Assembly: GCA_019745395.1 (NCBI GenBank)
Contig: JAIETG010000011.1
Span: 1-64,000 of the forward strand
Source of the DNA: Rhabdochlamydiaceae bacterium
Lineage (GTDB): Bacteria; Chlamydiota; Chlamydiia; Chlamydiales; Rhabdochlamydiaceae
DNA: 64,000 bases
Reading direction: 5' to 3'
The notes beneath the pieces are model-generated. The model was given only the letters and a program-made list of their open reading frames with translations. It ran no database searches and had not been told where the DNA came from. Position numbers and translations under genes: made by a program. Positions 1 to 8,508 of the stretch are shown piece after piece; the first letter of the stretch is position 1, and every line of letters starts with the position of its first letter.

Positions 1-752
1 TGATGCGGAAGATCTCCTGAAAGATGGCTGCCCGGAAAAGGAACAAGAAGGTCTGCTTTACTTCCGATAGTGTAGTAGGTTCTTTTGCCGGTTTTTTCTG
101 AATGCAGAGCGTCTTGAATGAGTTTTTCTCGAAATGCGTTATTAGGACTCATTTGCAGATAGCGTTTTTCTTTGTGTTTTTTTGTTAACAATTGTTTTAT
201 GACCGGGGTTCCTTGCCAGGGAGACGCTATAGATATTACGTGACGGATATTAGTCCCATCTTGTTTGGCTAAGCGTTCTGCGTAGTAGCTGGCAATAAGT
301 CCTCCCATAGAATGTCCGATAAGAATGATCTCTGCTTGTCCTGTTAGCTTTTGGATTTGAAGGATCTTATCTCGCACTTTTCCCATAGCGCAGTCATCGA
401 TCCCTTTTTTGGGATCATTGGTAATAAGTGCGTCGTAAGAAACCGAAAAGATGGATCCATAATCTTTGTTACGAAGAAAAAATTTCCCCCAAATCCATTG
501 CGATTCATTAAATCCAGATCCGTGTAAAAGAAGGATGGGAACTTTATCTTTTTTTAGAAATAGGGGATCAAAGGAGGGGCGTAGCAACATCCAAATCAGT
601 AAAAGGCCTATACCCGGCAATATCAAGATATCGCTTAAGATAGAAAAGGCTACTTCAGAAATTTTGCAGGCCAGAGATACGAGCTTTTCAGAGTTGGCAG
701 AAACTGAGAGCGCCTGTGGCAGTTTGCTTTCCGTATAAATACGGTGATTCAT
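1..752 (-). CDS. Lipase-like alpha/beta hydrolase, C-terminus cut by window edge
   Basis: This reverse-strand frame is open from an ATG at 752-750 to the first base of the window, so about 250 residues are visible and the C-terminus is missing. Near residues 30-60 there is one hydrophobic segment (LSDILILPGIGLLLIWMLL) that could anchor the protein in a membrane. It is followed by ILLLHGSGFNESQWIWG, an oxyanion-hole type HG motif, and by the nucleophile elbow GHSMGG. Later come VISIASPWQGTPV and YTIGSKADLLVPFPGS, the latter at the usual place of the acidic catalytic residue. The order fits PGAP1-like or lipase-type alpha/beta hydrolases acting on lipid esters; the substrate is unknown. No clear Shine-Dalgarno sequence precedes the ATG. 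The final catalytic His, if present, lies outside the window. Confidence 0.8.
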   Translation of the reverse strand, partial: MNHRIYTESKLPQALSVSANSEKLVSLACKISEVAFSILSDILILPGIGLLLIWMLLRPSFDPLFLKKDKVPILLLHGSGFNESQWIWGKFFLRNKDYGSIFSVSYDALITNDPKKGIDDCAMGKVRDKILQIQKLTGQAEIILIGHSMGGLIASYYAERLAKQDGTNIRHVISIASPWQGTPVIKQLLTKKHKEKRYLQMSPNNAFREKLIQDALHSEKTGKRTYYTIGSKADLLVPFPGSHLSGDLPH

Positions 753-960
753 AGGGTGGAAATTGCAATTAGTTATCATAAATAAATGTTATATATTTCT
801 TTCTGGGTATTTTTGCATATGCTGTATTTTTATTAAAATGAAAAATTAATATAATACAAGTTGAGTTTTCAAGAAGTTTTAAGTTAGATTTGTTGTAGTT
901 TTTCTGGGGAAGGTTTTGTGATTTATGATAAATAAAGTGAAGTATTTGCTTCGCTGTTTT

Positions 961-1629
961 TTATGGGCCGTCGGTAGTAGGTTGAATAGGTACAAAACCT
1001 CTAGTAGCATCTAAGGTGAGGAATGGAACAAAACCAGAATCATCTACTCTATGGCGTTCATAGTCTTTCTCATCGTTTTCTGATTCTAGATCAAAACGAT
1101 CAAAATTAAGTCCTATGGAGGATTGGTAGGAGTATGTTGACTTTTCTGAATCGGGAACGGGCGCTTCTTTAGGGGATGTTATAGGAGTTTGTAGGTCGTT
1201 GCTCGGAAGAATCTGTTGTAGAGGAGTTGGATCACGCTCTTCGAAAAAGTGAGGGGAGGTTATCTTTTTTTCTACAAAAGCTCTAGCGTTGATGTCTTCT
1301 GCATGAAAGTCTTCTGCTGCAAGTGCTTCTGTGGCAAAGGTTTGATAGGTGCGTTTAGCTCTAGATTCTACGCAAGTAAGCAATCCATCTTCTTGAGGAG
1401 CGAGAAAAGAGTATTCTTTTATTTGGTATTCTTCTTGTTGAGGTAGGAGTTTTTTTTTATTAGAGGTATCATCTTGATTCTCATTTCGCTGTCTTTTAGT
1501 GAGGATAACATCTTGTGCAATATCGCTTATGGAACTGTCTTCTTGCAGAGGTAGGAAGGTAGCCGTTGAAGGTAAAACGGGGCAGGGGTAAGTGTTATAG
1601 GGCGTAGGAGTACTTGTACCGTTCATCAT
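961..1629 (-). CDS. Disordered effector-like protein with bipartite NLS-like signal
   Basis: I recognise no domain in this 222-residue protein, which is rich in Ser, Thr, Pro, Glu and Asp and probably largely disordered. Residues 45-60 (KRQRNENQDDTSNKKK) match the bipartite nuclear-localisation pattern: KR, an 11-residue linker, then KKK. Residues 173-177 (GLNFD) lie in a C-terminal segment shared with the neighbouring 141-aa protein, so the two look like diverged paralogues. The C-terminus has two FVP tripeptides nine residues apart, the second in LDATRGFVP. An AAAGGA Shine-Dalgarno precedes the ATG (the next codon is also ATG). The paralogue lies 46 bp upstream on the same strand, so they are probably co-transcribed. 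A secreted nuclear effector is inference; an intracellular structural role is possible. Confidence 0.65.
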   Translation of the reverse strand: MMNGTSTPTPYNTYPCPVLPSTATFLPLQEDSSISDIAQDVILTKRQRNENQDDTSNKKKLLPQQEEYQIKEYSFLAPQEDGLLTCVESRAKRTYQTFATEALAAEDFHAEDINARAFVEKKITSPHFFEERDPTPLQQILPSNDLQTPITSPKEAPVPDSEKSTYSYQSSIGLNFDRFDLESENDEKDYERHRVDDSGFVPFLTLDATRGFVPIQPTTDGP

Positions 1630-1675
1630 CTATCCTTTGAGTTTGCTTGTTTGAACTGGTTGTGGCTTTTTTAAT

Positions 1676-2101
1676 TTATGCAAATAAACCATCAAAATTG
1701 AGTCCTACATCTGATTCTGCTTTACTGCGTGTCGATTGATCAGAATCTGGGCATTTTATAGGGGATTTATTGAGTAGGTTGGGACTTATACACCTTTCCT
1801 CTATAAGACTGGAAAGAGTTGTGTTTTGTCTAGTAAGTTCCTGCCGAACAAATTTAATCACTCTCAGATTTTCATCATCCGAAGTTTCATCTGAGGAGAA
1901 AGATTCAGAATGTTTTATTTGCTCTCGATCTCTTTTTTTACAATTTTGTATTGAGCTTTGAGCTGCAGTTGTTACGCTTTTATCGAAAGAAGGTTCTTCG
2001 ATATCTTGTTTTGCAATGCTAGATGTTGAAGGAATGGAGGGCCAATCCCATAAAAGCGCAATCTCTGATTTTTTAAAATTAAGCGATGAAGAGGAATCCA
2101 T
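1676..2101 (-). CDS. Disordered paralogue of the 222-aa protein
   Basis: This 141-residue protein is Ser-rich and charged, without a recognisable domain. It shares several features, in the same order, with the next gene downstream: an SSI segment, a basic patch (CKKRDREQIK, residues 54-63) followed by an acidic Ser cluster (SESFSSDETSDDEN), an ER.. segment, and a C-terminal P-DS-x-x-ST...S...GLNFD motif (GLNFD at 133-137). An LNFKK stretch also occurs at residues 7-11. The basic patch is weaker as a nuclear-localisation signal than in the paralogue. The gene starts at an ATG preceded by AAGGC and is followed 46 bp later by its paralogue, so they likely form one transcript. Function is unknown; effector status is inferred from composition and context. 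Confidence 0.62.
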   Translation of the reverse strand: MDSSSSLNFKKSEIALLWDWPSIPSTSSIAKQDIEEPSFDKSVTTAAQSSIQNCKKRDREQIKHSESFSSDETSDDENLRVIKFVRQELTRQNTTLSSLIEERCISPNLLNKSPIKCPDSDQSTRSKAESDVGLNFDGLFA

Positions 2102-2189
2102 TTATAGCCTTTTTTAAATTAAAAAATAATTTATCGAAAGTTATAACAGGCGAAAGTGTTTTATTACAAGGTTAAGTTTGTTGGGTTTT

Positions 2190-4109
2190 TTAATTTATAG
2201 TGAATATGCTCAGCTCAGGATGTAAAGGGGATTGTTTGTTTTCAAAAGCTTCTTTTTGCATCTTTTGTAGAAGAAGCGGAGCCGACTCAGAGAAGGTGGG
2301 AGTCGGAGGAGATTCTACGGAAGTTTGCGTTAGCAGCTCGTCGACGGCACTTTTAAAGTTTTTTGGGGAACGAATGAAAAGCCCAAGATTTAAATCACTC
2401 ATGATTTTTTCTTGAATAGCTTTTTCGGGATTTTCTTTACTCAAGTGGAAAAGTGTCCCTAAGGCCCTAAAAAAGCCCAAAATTCCCTTGGAAAACAAGG
2501 GAGGAGGGCATCGGTCTAGGAGAACTGGCGTCTTAGCTTGTTGAGCCTCAAAAAGAAGGGTATGGCTATTTTCAGGGGCTCTAGCGATCAAAAGATCAGA
2601 TAGCGTCAAAAGTTCTTCTCTCTCTTGCGGAGTTAGTGAAGAGTAGACTTGGATAGGGAGGTTTGTTTGCGGCCTGATTTTGGTTTTGATCGTGTGAATA
2701 AAAGAGGCATTTTTTTCGTCTGTAAGAACTATAAGGGCCAAGTTGTTGGAGTTTGTGTATTCTTTGGAGAGAAGTGCTGGCCAAGGGGAGTTCCCTTCAG
2801 GGGTATCGAGGATAATAACTTTAGTCTCAGGAGTAAATCCCCATTTTTGTTTTAGTTTATCAGGGGATTCTTGCTCTGAAAAAACGCAAGGGATCCCTGA
2901 AACTGTCGTCTTTTCTGATTGGATTTCTTCCAGGGTATTAGGTGGAAGGGGAGTCGGGAAAGCAATGCGAAAGTTAGAATATGAGTCTTGAGAAATATCT
3001 TCCCATTGGTTGGCATTTGTGTAGGAAGGGAAGAAGGTCATAGGGATGTGGAGGGCTTTAGCTGCTTCTAACAAAAGAGAAGGGGGTTCAGAAATAGGGG
3101 CTGCAATCGACTCAGGGGCCTTTTTTAGTAGTGCTTGGACAAGCGATGAAAGTGATTTGACCGATGAGGAGTTTAATGTGGAAAAAGGTTTTTGGATTTT
3201 ATTGCACAGAGATTGAATGACAGTAGAGATGTTTTTGTCATCAGGAGAACTTCCTTGTACAATAAGCAATTTAGGCTCTTCTATAGAGTTTTTAATTTTT
3301 CCATAGATGAGATGATAGTAAGTGGGAAGCTCTTTGCTGTATGGGCCATTTTTAATAGCGTCTGCTGCAACACAGAAAGAAAATTGGTGGTTTATTTGTA
3401 GTTTTTTCTCAATAGAATCTGCATATTTTTTATAGAAGCGAAAAGCTTTAACGAATTGGGAAAGAGTAAAAAAAACACTTGATTCTGATTTTGCTTGTAA
3501 AAGTGAGTAAAGCTCTTTTAAACAAAATTGATGGACAATTTCTTCCTCTTGAGTTCGTAGGGTATCTAAAAATTTTAACAGATGTTGTTTGAATTCCTGC
3601 CAAGTAAGAGGTTTTAAAAGAGGCGCTAAAGCTTGTTGACATTCGAGATTGGAAAGGTTCAAAGACTGAAGCCATTCTTTAATATATTTTTTACTTTCCA
3701 TTTCCTCAGCTTCTTGCATGCGAATCAAAAGTTTTTTTGGTGTGTATCCCAGTAGCTTTTGTTGGAGGATATAAGGCTCAAGGGTGGAATAGGTTTGTTC
3801 CAGGTGGCATGTATACAAAAAGCGGATGGTCCCCTGCAGTTTTCTTTGCGCTACGATCTGCTTCATTTCGGGAGCGAGCGTTCCTTGTTGAACAAGGTTT
3901 AGGATAAGGTCGGATAAAATTCCTTCAGCAAAAAGTGGGTTGTTGAGGTTGTTTTTTATCAAAAGAGCTTCAAAAGGAGGGATCAGCCCAGCATGTTGCA
4001 GAGTATTAATCTGTTGTAAGGTAATTGCTGCTTCTTGAGAAATAGGTTCTTTTTGAGAAAGGGCCTGAAGCAAAGTAGGAATTGTATTTTGAGGAGCTAA
4101 AGAGTTCAT
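2190..4109 (-). CDS. GT-B (MurG/MGDG-synthase-like) glycosyltransferase-like protein with helical N-terminal half
   Basis: About 639 residues. The first ~250 are helical and unrecognised. From about residue 280 on, the pattern fits a GT-B fold: a first Rossmann-like strand (KLLIVQGSSPDD), then VSGIPCVFS, KWGFTPETKVIILDTPEG, and LLTLSDLLIARAPENSHTLL followed by FEAQQAKTPVLLDRCPP. This is the order seen in MGDG synthase and MurG-type enzymes, where aDlvisRpGg..t..Ea binds the nucleotide sugar. The usual glycine pair after the Arg is replaced by APENS, so activity is uncertain. A GTG six bases upstream is in frame, but I chose the ATG at 4109 because GGTGG precedes it. A divergent unknown gene begins 76 bp away. 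A lipid or effector glycosyltransferase is inference. Confidence 0.6.
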   Translation of the reverse strand: MNSLAPQNTIPTLLQALSQKEPISQEAAITLQQINTLQHAGLIPPFEALLIKNNLNNPLFAEGILSDLILNLVQQGTLAPEMKQIVAQRKLQGTIRFLYTCHLEQTYSTLEPYILQQKLLGYTPKKLLIRMQEAEEMESKKYIKEWLQSLNLSNLECQQALAPLLKPLTWQEFKQHLLKFLDTLRTQEEEIVHQFCLKELYSLLQAKSESSVFFTLSQFVKAFRFYKKYADSIEKKLQINHQFSFCVAADAIKNGPYSKELPTYYHLIYGKIKNSIEEPKLLIVQGSSPDDKNISTVIQSLCNKIQKPFSTLNSSSVKSLSSLVQALLKKAPESIAAPISEPPSLLLEAAKALHIPMTFFPSYTNANQWEDISQDSYSNFRIAFPTPLPPNTLEEIQSEKTTVSGIPCVFSEQESPDKLKQKWGFTPETKVIILDTPEGNSPWPALLSKEYTNSNNLALIVLTDEKNASFIHTIKTKIRPQTNLPIQVYSSLTPQEREELLTLSDLLIARAPENSHTLLFEAQQAKTPVLLDRCPPPLFSKGILGFFRALGTLFHLSKENPEKAIQEKIMSDLNLGLFIRSPKNFKSAVDELLTQTSVESPPTPTFSESAPLLLQKMQKEAFENKQSPLHPELSIFTIN

Positions 4110-4138
4110 AGCCACCGTGAATTTAAAAAAATTTACAT

Positions 4139-4167
4139 ATTATAATAAAAAAATGTTTATCTATCAT
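4139..4167 (-). promoter_or_regulatory. Sigma-66/70-type promoter for the GT-B gene
   Basis: On the reverse strand ATGATA (4167-4162) and a perfect TATAAT (4144-4139) are separated by 17 bp, about 30 bp before the start codon. The -35 box is a weak match and the -10 is exact. Confidence 0.5.
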
Positions 4168-4185
4168 TTTAAGAATAAATAGGTT

Positions 4186-6840
4186 ATGATAATAGATATT
4201 AAAATGACAGAGTTTTGTAATTATATGCCAAAAATTTCCTCAAACATGAATTCGTGGTGCTCTTGGGATTCTGTAAAGAATCTGGAAGAATCTAAAAATT
4301 CACTCAGAGAAAAAGTTGAAATTTGCAAGGAAAAGGCTGGAATTCGTGCCAATAAATATCCTCCAGTTCTTGAGGCGTGGAAAAAAGAGGTTATTGGACT
4401 TGCTGAAGGGGTTCAGAAGACCTCTTCTGTGGATTATTTGCCTTCCCAGGCGTCTTCTAGAAATGGGCTAGGTTATAATCGGGAAATTGCTAGAGAAGCT
4501 ACAAACAAAGATCTTGCTGGTTTGAGTCGAAATGTTTCTAAATATACGACCCTTTGGTTGCTCCATTCTTTTGCGGGAGCAGGAAAAAAAATAGATGAGG
4601 GGATTCTTTTAGATATTGTAGCTAAAAGCGAAAAAACTCCGCATGTAAGTCCTCTAGAGCTTTACATAGAGCGTGCTGGTAGTAAAATGTCTTGGTGGCA
4701 AACTGTAGGTTTGCGATGCCTTTCTTGGTTTTCTTCTGGGATTATTTCTCGGGTTATCGACTCGTCTTTTCGAAACCTTTTAAGAGAGATACGTTTATCT
4801 ACCGATGGGAAAATGGAAGGGATTTTTGAAAATCTTCTTGTCCATTTAAGTCAGTTTTTAAAAGACTATCGAGGGGAAGCCCCCTTGGGTGATTTTACGG
4901 AAAAAAAGGAAGTTGCCGAGCTCTGTAGAGAACTTGCTCCTTTTCTTGTAAAAGAGTGTTTTCCGAAAATTCGCTTTTTTAACATATGGATATTGGATGC
5001 CACGATAGGATCACTATTCAATTGGGGCGTACAAGGCCTGTTGAGAAGCTCTCTTCCTAGTATATTGCAGAATTTGTCAGAGATGGTCTTAGCAAATTTA
5101 ACAGCAGATCCTTCTACTGTTTATTCTGTGAACTACCGTTTTGCCAATCCGATTATTCGCTTTATTAATGATAAATTGTTTGCCTTTGCTACGGAATTAA
5201 AAAACCCTCAGCTTGAAGTGCCAGATCCTACACCTCCGCGAATAGCAGAAAAGCTCGGGGAAGTCGTCGATCAGTTGATGAAGTTATCTGTCCATCCGTC
5301 CGAAAATGAAGATATCCGAGATGGGCTTCGTAATGGACTTATTGACGGTGGATACCAGTTAATGAAATACTGGCAGCGAGAGCAGGAAAATATCTTACAG
5401 CAATTGCTGTCTTTGGCTTCTTTGCCTTTTACTGAGGCTGAAGGGGTCCCGGATATTGAGGTGGACCGCGCAGAGTATAAAGAACTGTGGAAAGTTCAAA
5501 ATGAACGAGTGGATTTAGTGTGCAATCGCATCATTGATTTAGAAGTGAAGAAACGCGTTAGTGGAGCACCTTCTAGTCAAGTTACCTATCACTTGGATAC
5601 CCAACATAAAAAAACGAAGAGATTTTTAGAAGAAGGTCTTTCTGATATTATAGGTCTTAAAAGTTCTTTGGCTAAGGCTTCTCAAGATTTGGAAAAATCA
5701 GAATGCATAGGCTTTGATGTCGTCTTGGGAAAACATCTCGTATTTTGGGAAAGCTTTTTAGATCTTATGAAAGAGTCCACGAAATCACACTACCCAGCGC
5801 GCGCGAATGAAGCGTTAGTTCTCGAGTTTTACCCTCTTTGTAGAGAGGCATCTTCCCAGATTTCTTGTATTTCACAAATGCAAGATCAGTGGATGCTCTA
5901 TACAAGACATCAAGAGCTGAAAGCTCTATTTTGCTCTCTGCTTTGTATCGTTGACGGAAAAAAACTGCAGGATATCGACATTGTGGCTTTCCGAGCTTTA
6001 GTTAATAAAATTGAGATCTTGCTGCCCCCAAATCCTATAGAGGTGCAAGTTTTAAAGAAGTTCGAAGAAATTTTCGAATCTCTAAACAATACAGCGAAAG
6101 TTCTTCAAGACTTAGAAAAGGTTAAAGTAGTTCTCAAGACTAAGCGGAAAGGTTCTGTGGATTTTGTGGAAGGGGCTGCAGAAATGAAGTTGCTGCTGTC
6201 TAAACATCCTAAACTAAGAGAAGATAGAGAGTTTATTCAGCTTTATAAAAAATATAACTCCCTATGTCAGAACAGTGTACGTGTGGAAGTGGAATCTATA
6301 GAGTCTGCTTTGCAAGAGATCATAAAAAAAATCGAAAAAGAGATGGGGCAGCAGCGGCAGTATGTTCAAGATCTGCAGCTCAGTCTTCTTCATCGGATTC
6401 ATCCCGAAAAACCCGCCGCTTCTTTTTCTGTTCCTCTTCCGATGAACTCACTTGTTAAAGAATTGAGTTTGTGGGTTTTAAAGAAAGAGCATGGTTATGA
6501 AGTTCTAGAAAGGCAAAACAGACTTTCTTTGCAAGAGGGTGTAAAAGACCTGCAGGAGCATGTAGATCTTTTGGAGAACAAAGTTCGTAGAATGCAGCCT
6601 GGCATACTCTATTTCCCCTTAGATTTGATCCATTGGTGGTTAGAGACCGGTCCGGTGGTTAGTCGTGTATTTAAAGCTTATAAACGGCAGTTAATTCAAG
6701 ATGTTTCAGGAATTTTAATAGGCGTAGCTCCTTTAATTACAGCTAAAAGGGAAGAAGGGAAGAAAAACCTTTACTCTTGGATCGAGCGACTAGCTCTTTA
6801 TGAAGCTGTAAAGTATTTTAAGAATAAATCTAAATGTTGA
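4186..6840 (+). CDS. 884-aa protein of unknown function, candidate effector
   Basis: I do not recognise this 884-residue protein. It has no cleavable signal peptide. Residues about 160-185 (MSWWQTVGLRCLSWFSSGIISRVI) and 265-290 (FFNIWILDATIGSLFNWGVQGLL) are amphipathic or weakly hydrophobic. Much of the rest is charged and helical, with coiled-coil-like stretches in the last third (VESIESALQEIIKKIEKEMG and LQEHVDLLENKVRRMQ). The ATG at 4186 has AGG three bases upstream; ATGs at 4204 and 4225 are alternatives. It is transcribed divergently from the GT-B gene and followed by two further host-interaction-type genes. Large, helix-rich orphan proteins of this sort are common among chlamydial type III substrates, but nothing here proves secretion. 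Confidence 0.7.
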   Translation: MIIDIKMTEFCNYMPKISSNMNSWCSWDSVKNLEESKNSLREKVEICKEKAGIRANKYPPVLEAWKKEVIGLAEGVQKTSSVDYLPSQASSRNGLGYNREIAREATNKDLAGLSRNVSKYTTLWLLHSFAGAGKKIDEGILLDIVAKSEKTPHVSPLELYIERAGSKMSWWQTVGLRCLSWFSSGIISRVIDSSFRNLLREIRLSTDGKMEGIFENLLVHLSQFLKDYRGEAPLGDFTEKKEVAELCRELAPFLVKECFPKIRFFNIWILDATIGSLFNWGVQGLLRSSLPSILQNLSEMVLANLTADPSTVYSVNYRFANPIIRFINDKLFAFATELKNPQLEVPDPTPPRIAEKLGEVVDQLMKLSVHPSENEDIRDGLRNGLIDGGYQLMKYWQREQENILQQLLSLASLPFTEAEGVPDIEVDRAEYKELWKVQNERVDLVCNRIIDLEVKKRVSGAPSSQVTYHLDTQHKKTKRFLEEGLSDIIGLKSSLAKASQDLEKSECIGFDVVLGKHLVFWESFLDLMKESTKSHYPARANEALVLEFYPLCREASSQISCISQMQDQWMLYTRHQELKALFCSLLCIVDGKKLQDIDIVAFRALVNKIEILLPPNPIEVQVLKKFEEIFESLNNTAKVLQDLEKVKVVLKTKRKGSVDFVEGAAEMKLLLSKHPKLREDREFIQLYKKYNSLCQNSVRVEVESIESALQEIIKKIEKEMGQQRQYVQDLQLSLLHRIHPEKPAASFSVPLPMNSLVKELSLWVLKKEHGYEVLERQNRLSLQEGVKDLQEHVDLLENKVRRMQPGILYFPLDLIHWWLETGPVVSRVFKAYKRQLIQDVSGILIGVAPLITAKREEGKKNLYSWIERLALYEAVKYFKNKSKC

Positions 6841-6842
6841 AA

Positions 6843-6871
6843 TTGAAATTATTATGTTAGTGTGATATAAT
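6843..6871 (+). promoter_or_regulatory. Strong promoter with extended -10 for the 69-aa gene
   Basis: TTGAAA (6843-6848) and TATAAT (6866-6871) are separated by exactly 17 bp, and TGA precedes TATAAT, giving an extended -10 (TGATATAAT). It begins three bases after the stop codon of the preceding gene. The 13-mer TGTGATATAATTT recurs exactly at 11570-11582. Confidence 0.72.
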
Positions 6872-6904
6872 TTAGTTTTATTTCAACGTTTGGTTTGATT
6901 TATT

Positions 6905-7114
6905 ATGGAAAATGTAGAAAATAGCCGAGCTAGAATTGCTAGTTTAGAATCGCAATTGGACCTGCTTCTTACAGAGCGGTCCCATTTAAACGATTTGTTG
7001 ATTGAATGTGGTTTTTTGGAAGGGATTCCCACCCTGATGAAAACAATGCAAGATCTTTTAAAGAACGGAGAGTTGGGGTCTTCTGGAGACTGGATAGCCT
7101 CTTCCGATCAGTGA
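6905..7114 (+). CDS. Small coiled-coil protein, 69 aa
   Basis: A 69-residue acidic protein. Residues 3-33 (for example NSRARIASLESQLDLLLTER) show a heptad-like pattern expected of a short coiled coil, as in type III chaperones or small adaptors; no named family is recognised. The gene has its own strong promoter ending 33 bp before the ATG. The LRR-protein gene begins 59 bp downstream on the same strand and may be co-transcribed. A chaperone or partner role for the neighbouring effector-like proteins is only a guess. Its small size means a fortuitous frame cannot be excluded, but the promoter and good codon content argue for a real gene. Confidence 0.6.
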   Translation: MENVENSRARIASLESQLDLLLTERSHLNDLLIECGFLEGIPTLMKTMQDLLKNGELGSSGDWIASSDQ

Positions 7115-7173
7115 AATTGAAAAAAGTCTGTTTCTAGCGCCTTTTTAAACAACCTGTAAATGATAATTTCTCT

Positions 7174-8148
7174 ATGTCCACTTGTTTATTTCCTCTTCCT
7201 GATCCGCAAATTCATCTTCCTCAGATTGAGGAAGATGAAATTCATAAAGCAGTGCAAGGCAGTTTAGACGTCCAATGTTTTATCCCCAAAGATCGCAGGA
7301 TAACAAATCGCTACAGAATCGCAGATTTTGCGATTCGTACTCTTTCTTTCTCCCCAATTTCATTGAATTCGGCTATATGCAGTCGGATGATTCTCAGCTA
7401 TTGTAAAGATAAAGTAGATCCTGATAATCAGAGCTTTGAAAAGTTCCCTCAGGACAAACTAGAGTCTATAGTAAATAAGCTTGCAGAGAGCAGGTTTATC
7501 ACGCCAGGTCCCTATAGAGACTTTTTGCACCCTATTGCAGTCTATGGCAGCTGTGAGCAGCAGCTTGAGTTTCGAGCAAAAAGGAGAGAGGAGCTTGCTC
7601 ATATCCTTTTCCCTCATTTAAGCCTTAGTGAACAGGCAAAAATCAAAGTAGATACAGACCGAATCTCTCTTTTTTTAAGGCTTCAGGAAAAGTTTCCTTC
7701 TTTAGAAAAATTTTGCGTGACTTCTGCAAGGCCTTACCAAGAGCAATCTGAAGAGATTAAGAAAGGGGTTGTTTTAGAAAATTCTTCTTTAGAGATTGAG
7801 GAATTAAATCTTGATGAAACCCGTATACAGACGATTCCTCCCGAGTTTTTTTATCATTTTAAAGGGGTGAAAAAACTGAGTTTTGCAGGAAATGAAAGCA
7901 GTTCTTTATCGATTTTAAGCTTAATAGCCCAGATGGGGAACTTGGAAGAACTCGATCTAAGCCGCAATGCTTTTACAAGCCTTCCTCCTTCTTTTTTTAG
8001 AGACCTTCACCAGCTCCAAAAGATCAATTTACGAAATAACGCTTTTCCTCCAGAGGAAATCGCTCGTATTGCTGCCATATGTCAGGAAAAAGGTATTACC
8101 TTAGAGATCCAACCTCAAACCATTGTATCAACGGTTGTTTTCCCTTAA
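7174..8148 (+). CDS. Leucine-rich-repeat protein, candidate effector
   Basis: A 324-residue protein. The N-terminal ~200 residues are an unrecognised helical region. Residues about 206-305 carry four leucine-rich repeats: LEIEELNLDETRIQTIPPEF, VKKLSFAGNESSSLSIL, LEELDLSRNAFTSLPPSFF and LQKINLRNNAFPPEEI. The LxxLxLxxNxxxxLP signature fits typical or bacterial-type LRRs, which form a curved protein-binding surface. No catalytic NEL (IpaH/SspH E3 ligase) domain follows, so it is probably a binding scaffold. Short LRR proteins are frequent in amoeba-associated Chlamydiae, often next to F-box or BTB domains; I could not recognise either here. The C-terminus ends soon after the last repeat. Confident as a gene; the role is inferred. 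Confidence 0.8.
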   Translation: MSTCLFPLPDPQIHLPQIEEDEIHKAVQGSLDVQCFIPKDRRITNRYRIADFAIRTLSFSPISLNSAICSRMILSYCKDKVDPDNQSFEKFPQDKLESIVNKLAESRFITPGPYRDFLHPIAVYGSCEQQLEFRAKRREELAHILFPHLSLSEQAKIKVDTDRISLFLRLQEKFPSLEKFCVTSARPYQEQSEEIKKGVVLENSSLEIEELNLDETRIQTIPPEFFYHFKGVKKLSFAGNESSSLSILSLIAQMGNLEELDLSRNAFTSLPPSFFRDLHQLQKINLRNNAFPPEEIARIAAICQEKGITLEIQPQTIVSTVVFP

Positions 8149-8199
8149 GGCACTTTAGATTGAGTAGCTTCGGTAGCTTTTTGGAATTGGTCAGCGATG

Positions 8200-8340
8200 C
8201 TATTTGTATTTTCTGAGAATGGCATACTTATCTTCTTTCTGATCTGCATTTTTTTCTAATTTTTTATCGACCTGTATCTGTAATAATAGAGAAGTAATCG
8301 AATGATCTAATTTTACTAGAAATATGTGGGTTTGGTTCAT
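8200..8340 (-). other. Possible 46-codon ORF or frameshifted gene remnant
   Basis: The 360-bp gap between the LRR gene and the ferredoxin holds a reverse-strand frame of 46 codons (ATG 8340, TAG 8200-8202) with protein-like composition, including VDKKLEKNADQKEDKYAIL. A second reverse frame (8225-8145, beginning MPFSENTNSIADQ and ending SKVP) overlaps its end in another frame and is equally protein-like. A single indel near 8225 would join them into one ~70-residue product. This suggests a small decayed gene, or chance. Treat as unproven. Confidence 0.25.
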
Positions 8341-8343
8341 CTC

Positions 8344-8393
8344 ACAGATTCAGTGACGTAATCGCATATGCTGAATCTGTCTAAAAATTTTTT
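8344..8393 (+). terminator. Hairpin terminator after the LRR gene
   Basis: A perfect 10-bp inverted repeat (ACAGATTCAG at 8344-8353, CTGAATCTGT at 8371-8380) with a 17-nt loop is followed seven bases later by TTTTTT (8388-8393). It probably ends the 7174-8148 transcript before the ferredoxin promoter. The loop is long for a classical intrinsic terminator. Confidence 0.5.
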
Positions 8394-8434
8394 CCTTTAC
8401 AGCAGATGTAAAAGACTTATAGAGAAATAGACTC

Positions 8435-8443
8435 TGTTATAAT
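8435..8443 (+). promoter_or_regulatory. Extended -10 element for the Fe-S module
   Basis: TGTTATAAT at 8435-8443 gives an exact TATAAT with the TGn extension, 65 bp upstream of the ferredoxin ATG. The -35 region (ACTTAT) is poor, as is common with extended -10 promoters. Confidence 0.5.
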
Positions 8444-8508
8444 CACAATTGCTTTTTTGCCCGTTTTTATGATATCCTTTGCTCTTCAAATTTAAATTAG
8501 GTAAGAAT

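Noticed and set aside
466-738. Forward 90-codon frame at the window start
   Set aside because: It lies entirely antisense to the lipase-like gene, whose motifs (HGSG, GHSMGG) are clear.
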